Assembly (NCBI GenBank): GCA_965214875.1
Contig: OZ243980.1
Coordinates: forward strand, 2,480,001-2,544,000
DNA length: 64,000 nucleotides
Source: CBDAUN01 sp965214875
GTDB lineage: Bacteria; Pseudomonadota; Gammaproteobacteria; Arenicellales; JAJDZL01
Direction of reading: 5' to 3'
Numbering within the stretch: the first letter of the stretch is position 1; every line of letters starts with the position of its first letter. Of this stretch, positions 1-8,307 are shown piece by piece. The notes under the pieces are model-generated. The model was not told the origin of the DNA and searched no databases. It saw only the letters and a program-made list of their open reading frames with translations. Made by a program: the position numbers and the translations under genes.

Positions 1-176
1 GCTTCGTTCGGTGTGCAAGGACCAGGCGATATGACAATGCCTGCCGGGGCAAGTTGATCAATTTCAGCAATGTCGATCTGATCGTTTCGCACTACCTTGA
101 TTTCGCAGCCAAGCTCGCCAATGCATTGGACAAGGTTGTAGGTAAACGAGTCGTAGTTGTCAATCATCAAGAGCAT
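1..176 (-). CDS. trpG: Anthranilate synthase component II, TrpG (partial, runs off window start)
   Basis: The minus strand from 176 reads MLLMIDNYDSFTYNLVQCIG and then a stretch containing ISPGPCTPNEA, the unmistakable N-terminus of the glutamine amidotransferase subunit of anthranilate synthase. TrpG releases ammonia from glutamine for TrpE, which converts chorismate to anthranilate, the first step of tryptophan synthesis. Only about 58 residues are inside the window; the catalytic Cys-His-Glu triad lies outside. It is downstream of trpE on the same strand, separated from it by the ion channel gene. The ATG at 176 is chosen because the family starts with this MLLMIDNYDSF motif. Confidence 0.9.
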   Translation of the reverse strand, partial: MLLMIDNYDSFTYNLVQCIGELGCEIKVVRNDQIDIAEIDQLAPAGIVISPGPCTPNE

Positions 177-281
177 GGCAAGCACCTGTCAAGCGAAACG
201 GCCTGCGTTTGCTCCAGATCGAGCATCGATTTGTCGCCTGGCAACCCAGTCAAGATGCAAAACAAGGATTTGCTCATCGTG

Positions 282-1097
282 CTATTTCCGGTCATTTCTT
301 TTCTCCTCAGATTCCATGTAGCGTTGAATCCGATCGAGCGTGTCCCGGATTTCCGTCAGCTCGTAAAGAATCTCGCCGCTAACGTTTTCTTTCGTGCTCA
401 GTTCCTGCTCGTGCTGAGCGCGATGCAGGTTGTTGATGACAACAGCGATGAACATATTGATCACAATAAACGCTGCAACCACAACAAAACTGATAAAGAA
501 AATCCAGGCAGACGGATGCAATTCCATCGCTGCGTACATCACATCAGTCCAGTCTTCCAGCGTCAGTATGCGAAACAGGGTGATCAGCGAAATGCCGAGC
601 GAACTCCAGTGGAACGGATCATGCGCATGAAACAGATGATAGCCAGCGATCGCATAGATATAGAACAGGATCGCAAGCAGCATGATCACATTGCCGAGCC
701 CAGGCAACGAGCGAATCAGAGTTGTCACAATTAGCCGCAATTCGGGCAAAGCCGTAATCAGCCTAAACACCCGAAGCAATCTTACAGTGCGTGCGATCAG
801 CGCGAATTCACCTGTTTGCGGTATGAGCGACAGCACCACAATGCTGAAGTCGAAAAGATTCCATCCATTGCCGAAGTAGCGTCCGAACTTAGGCGCCACT
901 GCGGTTATCTTCAAGATCGCCTCGATGAGAAAGATGAACAGAACCACCTTGTTGAAAAGCAGCAGCATAGACCCGTATCGGTCCATGACATAGGGATAGG
1001 TTTCCAATCCCAGCACCAGCGCATTGACCACGATGACCGCAATGATGCTGCGCTCAAACCAGCGCCATCGGGTCAACTTAAGGCACAGATCACGCAT
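282..1097 (-). CDS. Voltage-gated-like cation channel (Ion_trans family, one 6TM domain)
   Basis: This 271-residue protein has the plan of a single-domain bacterial voltage-gated channel. Hydrophobic segments occur at about 17-35, 45-65, 80-95, 130-155 and 195-222. A voltage-sensor-like S4 with regularly spaced arginines (ARTVRLLRVFRLI) lies near 102-114. The pore loop near 175-185 contains TLEDWTD, at the place where BacNav channels carry TLESWxx. The C-terminal tail is charged and probably a coiled coil (ENVSGEILYELTEIRDTLDRI), as in tetrameric BacNav channels. The two extra acidic residues in the filter resemble the TLDDWSD filter engineered into the calcium-selective CavAb, so calcium permeation is possible but inferred. 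It starts 9 bp after trpE and ends 105 bp before trpG, an unusual place. Confidence 0.85.
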   Translation of the reverse strand: MRDLCLKLTRWRWFERSIIAVIVVNALVLGLETYPYVMDRYGSMLLLFNKVVLFIFLIEAILKITAVAPKFGRYFGNGWNLFDFSIVVLSLIPQTGEFALIARTVRLLRVFRLITALPELRLIVTTLIRSLPGLGNVIMLLAILFYIYAIAGYHLFHAHDPFHWSSLGISLITLFRILTLEDWTDVMYAAMELHPSAWIFFISFVVVAAFIVINMFIAVVINNLHRAQHEQELSTKENVSGEILYELTEIRDTLDRIQRYMESEEKRNDRK

Positions 1098-1106
1098 TTG
1101 CCTGGT

Positions 1107-2597
1107 TCAAGCGGAATTGTCTTGGGAAGTCTCGTCGGCCATCGACACGGCACGCATTAAAGCCCCCGCCTTTTGCATTGTTTCGTTCCATTCGCGCGAC
1201 GGGACTGAGTCGGCGACAATGCCGGCACCGGCCTGCACATAGACCCGGCCATTGGCGACGACAGCGGTGCGTATGGCAATCGCGGTATCGAGATTGCCGT
1301 TCCAGCCGATATAGCCTACCGCTCCGGCATAGATTCCGCGCTTGGTTGGTTCCAGTTCATCGATGATTTCCATCGCGCGCACTTTCGGCGCTCCGCTGAC
1401 AGTTCCGGCCGGCAAAGCGGCGCGCAGCACATCAATTGCGTCCAAGCCGGGGATGAGCTCGCCAGCGACGTTTGAAACGATGTGCATCACGTGCGAATAG
1501 TATTCGATCGTCATCACATCGCTGATGCGAACAGTGCCCGTTTTCGAAACTCTGCCGACATCATTACGTCCAAGATCGACCAGCATTACATGCTCTGCAC
1601 GCTCTTTTTCGTCGGCGAGCAGCTCGGTTGCGAGCAGCTCGTCTTCTGCATCGTCTGCGCCTCTCGGACGTGTGCCAGCAAGGGGCCGTACCGTCACCAT
1701 GCCATCTTCGCTACGCACCAGAATCTCTGGCGACGAGCCGACCACGCAATATCCGTCCAGATTAATGTAGTACATGTAGGGTGATGGGTTGAGGGTGCGG
1801 ATAGCCCGGTAAAGATTGATCGGATCGCCCGAATACTGCGCGGACAAGCGTTGAGAAAGAACCACCTGAAACGCATCGCCGGACAAAATGTACTCGCGCG
1901 CCTGCTCCACTGCCTGTTCGAATGCTGCTTGGCCAAACGCCGATTCGAACTGCATTTCCTTCACATCCCGATTCAGCAGGAACGAAAGATCAGGCAATGT
2001 CGATTGTTTGAGATCTTCGACAATTTCATCAAGGCGACTATTGCCTTGATGCCATGCATCCGCGCTGGATGCGTCGCGGTAGACGACAATGAACAGTCGT
2101 CCTGACAGATTATCGAACACCACGACCTCATCGGACACCATCAGACAGATGTCAGGCACATCGATACTCGAAGGATGCGGACACTGTCCGAGCACCGGTT
2201 CGATGTAGCGCACTGTGTCATAGCCAAAAAAACCCACTAGCCCACCCGAAAATCGCGGTAAATCCGGTAAATCCGGCATCCGGTAGCGGTTGTGAAAGGC
2301 TTGGATATCAGTCAGCGGATCTGCGCTGATCCATTGTTCAAGCACTGAAGTGCCGCGAAGGATGCTTAGCTGATACCCATGCACTTCGATTCGAGTCGCA
2401 CTCGCCAATCCGATAATCGAATATCTTCCCCATTTTTCTCCACCCTGAACGGATTCGAATAAATAGGTGTAAGGCTGACGCGCAAGCCGATAGTAGGTAC
2501 TTAGGGGAGTGTCAAAGTCTGCCAGGATTTGTCTGACAAAAGGAATGTGACTATATCCTTGCGCCCTGAGCTCATTGAATTGCGGCTCGCTCAACAT
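1107..2597 (-). CDS. trpE: Anthranilate synthase component I, TrpE
   Basis: TrpE converts chorismate plus ammonia (from TrpG) to anthranilate and pyruvate in the cytoplasm. The N-terminal domain holds the tryptophan feedback region (LFESVQGGEKWGRYSIIGL near residues 45-65). The C-terminal chorismate-binding domain contains DLGRNDVGRVSKTGTVRI and LPAGTVSGAPKVRAMEIIDE. The open frame extends 27 bases upstream to an ATG at 2624 (start MPVRPLYAAM), but MLSEPQFNELRAQGYSHIPF beginning at 2597 matches the usual family start; neither has a strong Shine-Dalgarno. At 496 residues the length is typical. Upstream is the AAA/nuclease gene, downstream the ion channel and trpG, all on the minus strand. Confidence 0.95.
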   Translation of the reverse strand: MLSEPQFNELRAQGYSHIPFVRQILADFDTPLSTYYRLARQPYTYLFESVQGGEKWGRYSIIGLASATRIEVHGYQLSILRGTSVLEQWISADPLTDIQAFHNRYRMPDLPDLPRFSGGLVGFFGYDTVRYIEPVLGQCPHPSSIDVPDICLMVSDEVVVFDNLSGRLFIVVYRDASSADAWHQGNSRLDEIVEDLKQSTLPDLSFLLNRDVKEMQFESAFGQAAFEQAVEQAREYILSGDAFQVVLSQRLSAQYSGDPINLYRAIRTLNPSPYMYYINLDGYCVVGSSPEILVRSEDGMVTVRPLAGTRPRGADDAEDELLATELLADEKERAEHVMLVDLGRNDVGRVSKTGTVRISDVMTIEYYSHVMHIVSNVAGELIPGLDAIDVLRAALPAGTVSGAPKVRAMEIIDELEPTKRGIYAGAVGYIGWNGNLDTAIAIRTAVVANGRVYVQAGAGIVADSVPSREWNETMQKAGALMRAVSMADETSQDNSA

Positions 2598-2792
2598 TGC
2601 AGCATAGAGTGGCCGCACCGGCATCGGACAATTGGATAAATTGTTTGACGGCTATTGCTTAAATACATAGGAAAGTTGCATATAAATTTGTTTTCAGAAG
2701 ATGTGCGAATAGGAAATTTGGCATAACCGCTCTCAAAAGGAAAACGAAGCGCGCTGCCTGAATCGGTTCTAGCTCTTTCCAAAACCATCTAC

Positions 2793-4361
2793 TCACATGC
2801 CCCAGACCGTCACCTTTCTGCCGTCGGCGGACTCCTCGCGCCGGAACACCTTCTCGTCCCAAGATCTCTTCTCCGAGCGGTCGAAGACCACCAGATGGCC
2901 GCTGGCGGTGCCGCAACGCTGCATGTAGGCGCCAAGCTGCTCCAGACCCTCTGCAATCGTGCGCTCCAGGCTCTTCCTTCTCAGCTTGCACTCCACCGCC
3001 TCCCGCTGGCGCCGAGGGCCCCACTCGATCATCAGATCCGTCCGCCCGCGCCCAAGCCCGTACTCCCGCTCGATCCGACCGCCAGAATTCACCACCCGCT
3101 GCAGGAACGCCTGCAAGAGCAATTGCGCCCCCGCCTCCTGGTAGTCGAACCGGCCGACCCAGTGCTCCGAATGCTCCCGGAAGAACCCCTGGAACGCCTC
3201 CATCAGCCGACCCATCATCAGCCTGCCGTCCTCCACATACCACGCGGTCTGGTGGCTCAGCGCCCGGTCGCTGAAATTGATCAGCTCGCGCGGTATCACC
3301 TCGCGGTAGATCGCGTTGGCCACCGCGATCTCGGGCACCGCCCTGATCAGGCCCAGGTCGACGCAGTACTGCACGTCGTCGGCCTGGTAGGCCCCCGGCT
3401 GGCCGCCGCTCACGATCGGCTCGACCACCCGCTTGACCCGGTCCTCGCGCAGCTTGTCCGCCAATTGGTCCAGATGCGTGTCCCGCCGAAGGATCAACTC
3501 CTCCCGCGCATCGATCACGTCCTCGCGCCCGATCGTCGAGCCGAGATCCTCGGCCTTCTTCAAAGCCTCGGCCGCCAGCGCGTTGACCAGCCACGGCTGC
3601 CCCGAGGTCGAGTTCCACACCTCCTCCAGCGCCTCCTCGCTCCACGATTGCCCGGTTTCCCCAGTGTGCTGTAGCAAAAGGGCGCGCACCTCAGCCTCGC
3701 CGAAGTCGCCCATTCTCAGCGACACGGCCTTGATGTTGAACGCGCTGCCGCCGGTGATGATCGACTTGTCCCGGCCCGAATGGATCCGGTAGTCGCGCAC
3801 GTCGCGGATGCCGCACAGGATCACGCACTGCGGAAAATGCTCCGGCCGCTGCGTGTAGCCCGACCGCAGCTGCCGCAAGACCGAGATCAGCGTGTCGCCC
3901 ACCAGCGCGTCGACCTCGTCGATCATCAACACCAGCGGCCGAGGGTCGCTCTCCGACCATCTGCGCAAAACCTCCCTCAGCGCATCATGGGCGCCCGAGG
4001 CCTCGAGGATGCCCTGCCAGTTGTGTTCGACAAACGCGTCATCCAGATAAACCGCCGCCGAGCTCGAAAGGACGCTGAGCATCGCCCGCATCGCCGCCGG
4101 CACGTCCTCTCGGGCCGACTGCGCCCCCTCGACATTGACGTAGACGGCCCGATGGCGGCCCGCCCGGTTCAATTCATCCATCAGGGCCAATAGCGCTGAG
4201 GTCTTGCCGGTCTGCCGCGGCGCATGCAGGATGAAGTAGCGCTTGCGCTCGATCAGGCCGAAGATCTCGTCCCGGTCCATGCGCTCGAGCGGCGCAATGT
4301 GGTAATGATCCTCCGGCATCACCGGACCGGCGGTATTGAAAAATCGCGTGGCTTTAAACAT
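2793..4361 (-). CDS. AAA ATPase with C-terminal PD-(D/E)XK nuclease-like domain
   Basis: The product begins MFKATRFFNTAGPV and has a Walker A (APRQTGKTSAL) about 43 residues in and a Walker B (PLVLMIDEVDAL) near residue 145. The C-terminus holds a nuclease-like signature, GRGRTDLMIEW then EAVECKLRRKS, matching the D...ExK core of the PD-(D/E)XK fold. Proteins of this plan are common in accessory genomes of Proteobacteria; their role is not established, though defence has been suggested for similar ATPase-nuclease fusions. An open frame continues upstream to 4505, but the ATG at 4361 has AGGA six bases before it and starts at the conserved NTAGPV region. It is visibly more GC-rich than trpE and rpe on either side and lies between them, which suggests acquisition. 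Confidence 0.8.
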   Translation of the reverse strand: MFKATRFFNTAGPVMPEDHYHIAPLERMDRDEIFGLIERKRYFILHAPRQTGKTSALLALMDELNRAGRHRAVYVNVEGAQSAREDVPAAMRAMLSVLSSSAAVYLDDAFVEHNWQGILEASGAHDALREVLRRWSESDPRPLVLMIDEVDALVGDTLISVLRQLRSGYTQRPEHFPQCVILCGIRDVRDYRIHSGRDKSIITGGSAFNIKAVSLRMGDFGEAEVRALLLQHTGETGQSWSEEALEEVWNSTSGQPWLVNALAAEALKKAEDLGSTIGREDVIDAREELILRRDTHLDQLADKLREDRVKRVVEPIVSGGQPGAYQADDVQYCVDLGLIRAVPEIAVANAIYREVIPRELINFSDRALSHQTAWYVEDGRLMMGRLMEAFQGFFREHSEHWVGRFDYQEAGAQLLLQAFLQRVVNSGGRIEREYGLGRGRTDLMIEWGPRRQREAVECKLRRKSLERTIAEGLEQLGAYMQRCGTASGHLVVFDRSEKRSWDEKVFRREESADGRKVTVWGM

Positions 4362-4788
4362 GAGTCCTGCGATCGACTCTAGGCGGACACAAAACCAGTC
4401 AGCCAATATGCTTGTTCGCCAAATGTTTTGGAATACAAGATCATCTGCCGGTTTCAAAATATGTGTTTTGGGTTGCTGCTCTTTATGCGTCTGGCTGAGT
4501 TGCATCTAGCAGCCTTCGCCATCGCCACAGACAATTCCACGAAAGTCAATGCAACAACCCTTTCAGCGCAGTCTCAGCACACGTTGATGATTGTTCTTCC
4601 GAGCTGAAAGTGATTGTACACGGGTTCGATAAGCAAAAATACGAATCCCTTGCCAACGCAAGCGGTTGCGTGGAGCGCACAAGCTTGGCGGATAGTTTTT
4701 TTAGGTTCAGCACCCACCTCCACATAGAACTTAGATTCAGCAAGGCCAATTCCTGTTCGGTGAGTAATCAAAATGCACTGTGGCAGTT
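4362..4788. other. Region between rpe and the AAA gene, no convincing gene
   Basis: This 427-base stretch holds the non-conserved upstream extension of the AAA gene frame (to 4505). It also holds a 72-codon minus-strand frame, 4574-4792, starting with TTG and overlapping the rpe stop by four bases. That frame (ITHRTGIGLAESKFYVEVGAE) resembles nothing I recognise. In many gammaproteobacteria gph lies between rpe and trpE; I see no trace of it here. Confidence 0.4.
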
Positions 4789-5457
4789 TCAAACAACACT
4801 TCGGATTTGTTCGCGCATCGCGCAGATTGCGGTCGCATAGTCGCCAGATTTGAAGATGGCTGTTCCCGCGACAAAAGTATCTGCGCCTGCGGCGGCAATG
4901 GCGCTAATGTTCTCAGCTGTCACTCCGCCATCGACTTGGATTCGGAACTTGGCCTGGCGACTAATTTTCAGAGACTTAGCCGCTGCAATTTTCTTAAGCA
5001 CGTAAGGGATAAATCGTTGGCCTCCGAATCCCGGATTAACCGACATTAGAAGCATGATGTCGATACTGTCAAGCACATGATCAAGGCACGATAGCGGTGT
5101 TGCAGGATTTAATGCCAAGCCCGGACTGCATCCGCAAGCTCGGATGTGCTCGATCGTTCGGTCAAGATGCACCACGGCTTCCCGGTGCACCGTGATGGAG
5201 TTCGCGCCAGCTTCAGCAAATTCCTCAATCAACCGTTCAACAGGGTCAACCATCAAATGCACATCCACCGGCGACCTGATGCCGCAGTCCCTCAATGCCT
5301 TGCACACTAGCGGCCCAACCGTTAGATTTGGCACGAAGTGATTGTCCATAACATCGAAATGAATCCAGTCTGCCCCCGCATCCAGCACTGTACGCACTTC
5401 TTCGCCCAAACGCGCAAAATCAGCAGACAATATGGACGGCGCAATGATGGGCTTCAT
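4789..5457 (-). CDS. rpe: Ribulose-phosphate 3-epimerase
   Basis: Rpe interconverts ribulose 5-phosphate and xylulose 5-phosphate in the pentose phosphate and Calvin cycles. The 222-residue protein carries the family start MKPIIAPSILSADFARLGEE, the metal/active-site segments DWIHFDVMDNHFVPNLTVG and VDVHLMV, the loop LLMSVNPGFGGQRFIP, and the C-terminal IQVDGGVTAENI and GADTFVAGTAIF. Length and all key motifs are normal. The start ATG at 5457 is 15 bases beyond the degP stop codon, so degP and rpe are probably co-transcribed in the order degP, rpe. Confidence 0.97.
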   Translation of the reverse strand: MKPIIAPSILSADFARLGEEVRTVLDAGADWIHFDVMDNHFVPNLTVGPLVCKALRDCGIRSPVDVHLMVDPVERLIEEFAEAGANSITVHREAVVHLDRTIEHIRACGCSPGLALNPATPLSCLDHVLDSIDIMLLMSVNPGFGGQRFIPYVLKKIAAAKSLKISRQAKFRIQVDGGVTAENISAIAAAGADTFVAGTAIFKSGDYATAICAMREQIRSVV

Positions 5458-5472
5458 TGAATGCCTACCAAA

Positions 5473-6879
5473 TCATCGCGCTGAGGTCAAAAACATGACA
5501 TTGCCGTTGCGCACTATTGTCAGGAACAAACGTCTTGAATTTCGATGCAATGATGATTCAAGGTCGCTCACGTTTTCTACTTCTTGACGGTTAACTTCAA
5601 TAATGACATCCTGCTCGCGGAGTCCTAGATTCCACGCCGGACTGAACTCCTCGAGCAAATCGACCCTGACTCCAACTTCGTCGTTACCTTGGTGATTCTT
5701 GAATTCAGCACCTGCGAAGCGCCGGTTGACCTCGGCACCTGAAATATTGTTAAACCCTCGCGGCAGTATGGTTCCTTCTCCGCGATATGCAACTCCTTCG
5801 CGAAGATAGCGAACCTTCGCAATGTCTCCAGCTCTAATCAGAGCGATCATGCTGCGAAGATGGGCACCATCTGATACTTCTATGCCGTTGATGTGGGTCA
5901 AAAGATCGCCGTCTTGCAATCCCGCTTCTTGCGCTGCCGATTGATCGATAACAGAACTTACAACAACACCGATGCCCAGCTCGACCCCGAGCGACTCTGC
6001 CAACGAAGGAGTCAACTCCTGAAAGCGGATCCCGAGCAGGCCGCGCCTGACTTTGCCATGTTCGGCAATCTGGCTAATGACACTGTATGCCGCATTGATC
6101 GGTATAGCAAAGCCGATACCGATATTACCGCCCGTTGGGGCGAATATGGCTGAATTGATGCCGATGACCTCGCCTCTAAGATTGACCAAAGGTCCACCTG
6201 AATTTCCAGGATTGATTGCCGCATCAGTCTGAATGAAGTTCTCGTACTTGTCCATGCCGAGACCATGTCGGCCGAGTGCGCTGACGATCCCTGATGTCAC
6301 CGTCGCGCGAAGCCCGAATGGACTGCCAAGCGCCAACACGAAATCGCCCACCCTAAGATTATCGGAATCGCCGATTGGAATTGCCGTCAATCCGTCGGCC
6401 TCGATTTGCAAAAGCGCAAGATCCATGTCGGCATCTACACCAAGCACATCGGGCCGTACTGCCCTGCCGTCGGACAAGGTCACCACGATGTTTTCGTCTA
6501 TAACAACATGCGCATTTGTGATGATATAGCCTTGCTTTGCATCAATGATTACACCTGAACCTAGAGCTCGTCCTTGCGGTGCCGACCGTGGCGGTCTGCT
6601 ATAGGGTTCTGGGAGGCTAAAGAATCGGAACAGGTTTTCGAACTCTTCCCAATCTTCGTCACTCTGAAAATACTGGGTAGAACGTTGCCTAGTGACGTTG
6701 ACGACGCCATGCTCAATTTCCTCCACCACATCCGCAAGCGTTGGCAATTTATGCCCATCGACTACTGCGGGCAAAACAGCATGAGCAGGAGTGGTAGCCA
6801 GTAGCAAAAAAAGCATCAGCGCACTTCGCGCAAGCGAAGCTTGATTCCATTTTTTTTGCGAACGATCAAGCTTATTCAT
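5473..6879 (-). CDS. degP: Periplasmic serine protease, DegP/HtrA (Do) family
   Basis: This is a periplasmic protease-chaperone of envelope quality control. The catalytic triad is visible: His in TNAHVVID, Asp in DADMDLALLQ, and Ser in NPGNSGGPLVN, followed by GEVIGINSAIFAP. Two PDZ domains follow (about 280-360 and 380-465); the first has the carboxylate-binding-type RRGLLGIRFQELT. The open frame starts at 6963, but a good signal peptide (LMLFLLLATTPAHA, cleaved after AHA) fits a start at MNKLDRSQKK (6879) or MRGRRLV (6900) better. The product is about 468 residues, usual for DegP/MucD. A MITE (6979-7202) sits immediately upstream, so promoter sequence may come from it. Confidence 0.93.
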   Translation of the reverse strand: MNKLDRSQKKWNQASLARSALMLFLLLATTPAHAVLPAVVDGHKLPTLADVVEEIEHGVVNVTRQRSTQYFQSDEDWEEFENLFRFFSLPEPYSRPPRSAPQGRALGSGVIIDAKQGYIITNAHVVIDENIVVTLSDGRAVRPDVLGVDADMDLALLQIEADGLTAIPIGDSDNLRVGDFVLALGSPFGLRATVTSGIVSALGRHGLGMDKYENFIQTDAAINPGNSGGPLVNLRGEVIGINSAIFAPTGGNIGIGFAIPINAAYSVISQIAEHGKVRRGLLGIRFQELTPSLAESLGVELGIGVVVSSVIDQSAAQEAGLQDGDLLTHINGIEVSDGAHLRSMIALIRAGDIAKVRYLREGVAYRGEGTILPRGFNNISGAEVNRRFAGAEFKNHQGNDEVGVRVDLLEEFSPAWNLGLREQDVIIEVNRQEVENVSDLESSLHRNSRRLFLTIVRNGNVMFLTSAR

Positions 6880-6978
6880 GACAAGTCGGCGGCCTCGCAT
6901 GCTGAGATCTTCGTGCATTTTAGTGCAAGTGTCAGCAGTTGCCGCAAAAGCTGGATTCGACATATATTTGCCTAATCA

Positions 6979-7202
6979 GTGTCTACCAGAAAACTCTGTT
7001 TTTGCATGAAAAACACTGTTTTCATTTATCTTTTCATGAAATTCTCGATTCGAAGATTCGGCCATGTCCACCCATTCGAATCGATTGCGACCGCATCTTG
7101 CGGTCGCAGGACCAATTGTCGGAAATCTTCGGCTTCTCATCTGATACAAAATTAAATTAAAACAATAGATTTAATGCGGTATTAGAGTTTTCTGACAGAC
7201 AC
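6979..7202. mobile_element. MITE-like element with terminal inverted repeats and 6-bp target duplication
   Basis: The left end starts GTGTCTACCAGAAAACTCTG and the right end, read inward from 7202, starts GTGTCTGTCAGAAAACTCTA; 17 of 20 bases match. The element is 224 bp, has no transposase, and is flanked by TAATCA at 6973-6978 and at 7203-7208, an exact target duplication. Similar ends recur at 13743-13898 and near 29714. It lies directly upstream of degP. Confidence 0.8.
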
Positions 7203-7255
7203 TAATCAGGTATATTTTTGTAAATCGCAACAGCAAATAACCCCGCAAAGCAATT

Positions 7256-7393
7256 ATGCGGCACTTCGTCTTGAAGAAAAAAGCGACACTGTGCGCTTTG
7301 GTCGAGAGACTTCGTCAACCACTTGCGGAGTCCATTGAGAGTCTTACGCAATATCTGTGTGCAGTTCAGAACGAATTAGAATCCATACCATAA
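7256..7393 (+). CDS. Possible small protein, 45 residues, unknown
   Basis: An ATG at 7256 opens a 45-codon frame (MRHFVLKKKATLCALVERLR then LAESIESLTQYLCAVQNELE), basic at the start and amphipathic after it. There is no clear Shine-Dalgarno and no family I recognise. It could be a fragment of a lost gene or chance. It is the only plausible coding feature between the MITE and the restriction gene. Confidence 0.2.
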   Translation: MRHFVLKKKATLCALVERLRQPLAESIESLTQYLCAVQNELESIP

Positions 7394-7490
7394 AGGCTAA
7401 AATCGGATATTTCACGAATGGTGACTTGAAAACAAATCAAACATCTCATTTGTAAGGTTCAAGTATTCGAGATATTTGTTGCACTGCATA

Positions 7491-8140
7491 TTAGACGTAC
7501 TCGCGTTTCAATTCCTTGAAGCAACCCACCTTATGTATCGGCTTTTCGATATCAAGACTACCCTCTAAAAGGGTGATTACATGTAAATTCACAGTTGGAA
7601 AATATGACATGAGGGTGTAAGTCGATTCGTTTGCCACGATACTTTCGGTCGAGGGCTAGAATTTGTGCCGCCTAAAAACGTCTCTAACTGAAGTAGGCAG
7701 CACTGCAATCCCGATAAGTCAATATAGCTCGTCTTATGTTTTTTCAATAGGTAAAAATCACAAAGAATTCGCTTAAGCATCGCATTTTCCGTATATGCTT
7801 TGCATTCGATACCCAGAACAAATGCCCCATCAATGTGGACATGCTTATCCACACCCACGCGGTAAACATAAGAATCCAGTGAATTAAGAATTTTTGCTTG
7901 AATAGGCTCTGGAAATATTCGGAGCTCTTCTTTACGAATAGGGATTGGAAATCTCCCCCTTACGAATCTGATGCGTTCGCTTTGTCCCCCGATGCTATGC
8001 CACGCAATACGCACGACCGCTTCCGCAATATCTTCCACTACTCTTCCTTTGGTCGAACGGATTGCTCCAGCACTCGAGCCATCCAGTACCTCACAAACGC
8101 TTTCGGTGTAATATCGGATAACCTGATCAATCGTTTGCAT
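7491..8140 (-). pseudogene. Type II restriction endonuclease, PD-(D/E)XK type, frameshifted near its C-terminus
   Basis: The intact frame (7589-8140) encodes MQTIDQVIRYYTESVCEVLD... and contains HIDGAFVLGIECKAYTENAM, a D...ExK core typical of type II restriction enzymes. It lies downstream of a DNA methyltransferase on the same strand, the usual R-M pairing. After LETFLGGTNSS the annotated frame ends in low-complexity residues. Moving one base back at the CCC run near 7653 restores an open frame that reads on through TLMSYFPTVNLHVITLL and KPIHKVGCFKELKREYV to a stop at 7491. That tail looks like genuine enzyme sequence, so the gene is probably about 216 residues with a one-base loss, either a real mutation or a sequencing error. 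Confidence 0.65.
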
Positions 8141-8307
8141 CTACACTAACTTATTGCAATAGCCGACAACTCCGCGGGGCGAGGATATCAAAGCCTTTAG
8201 AAACCACAATCCTATAAATTACATAATATCAATTATTTATGAATTTCTTCTACAAAAGCGTCATATTCAAACAGGAAATCGATTCTAATGCCAAGCTTTG
8301 CACAGAA

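Noticed and set aside
2659..3645. Long minus-strand frame of 328 codons
   Set aside because: Shadow of the AAA/nuclease gene in another frame; Gly/Arg/Ala-rich composition.
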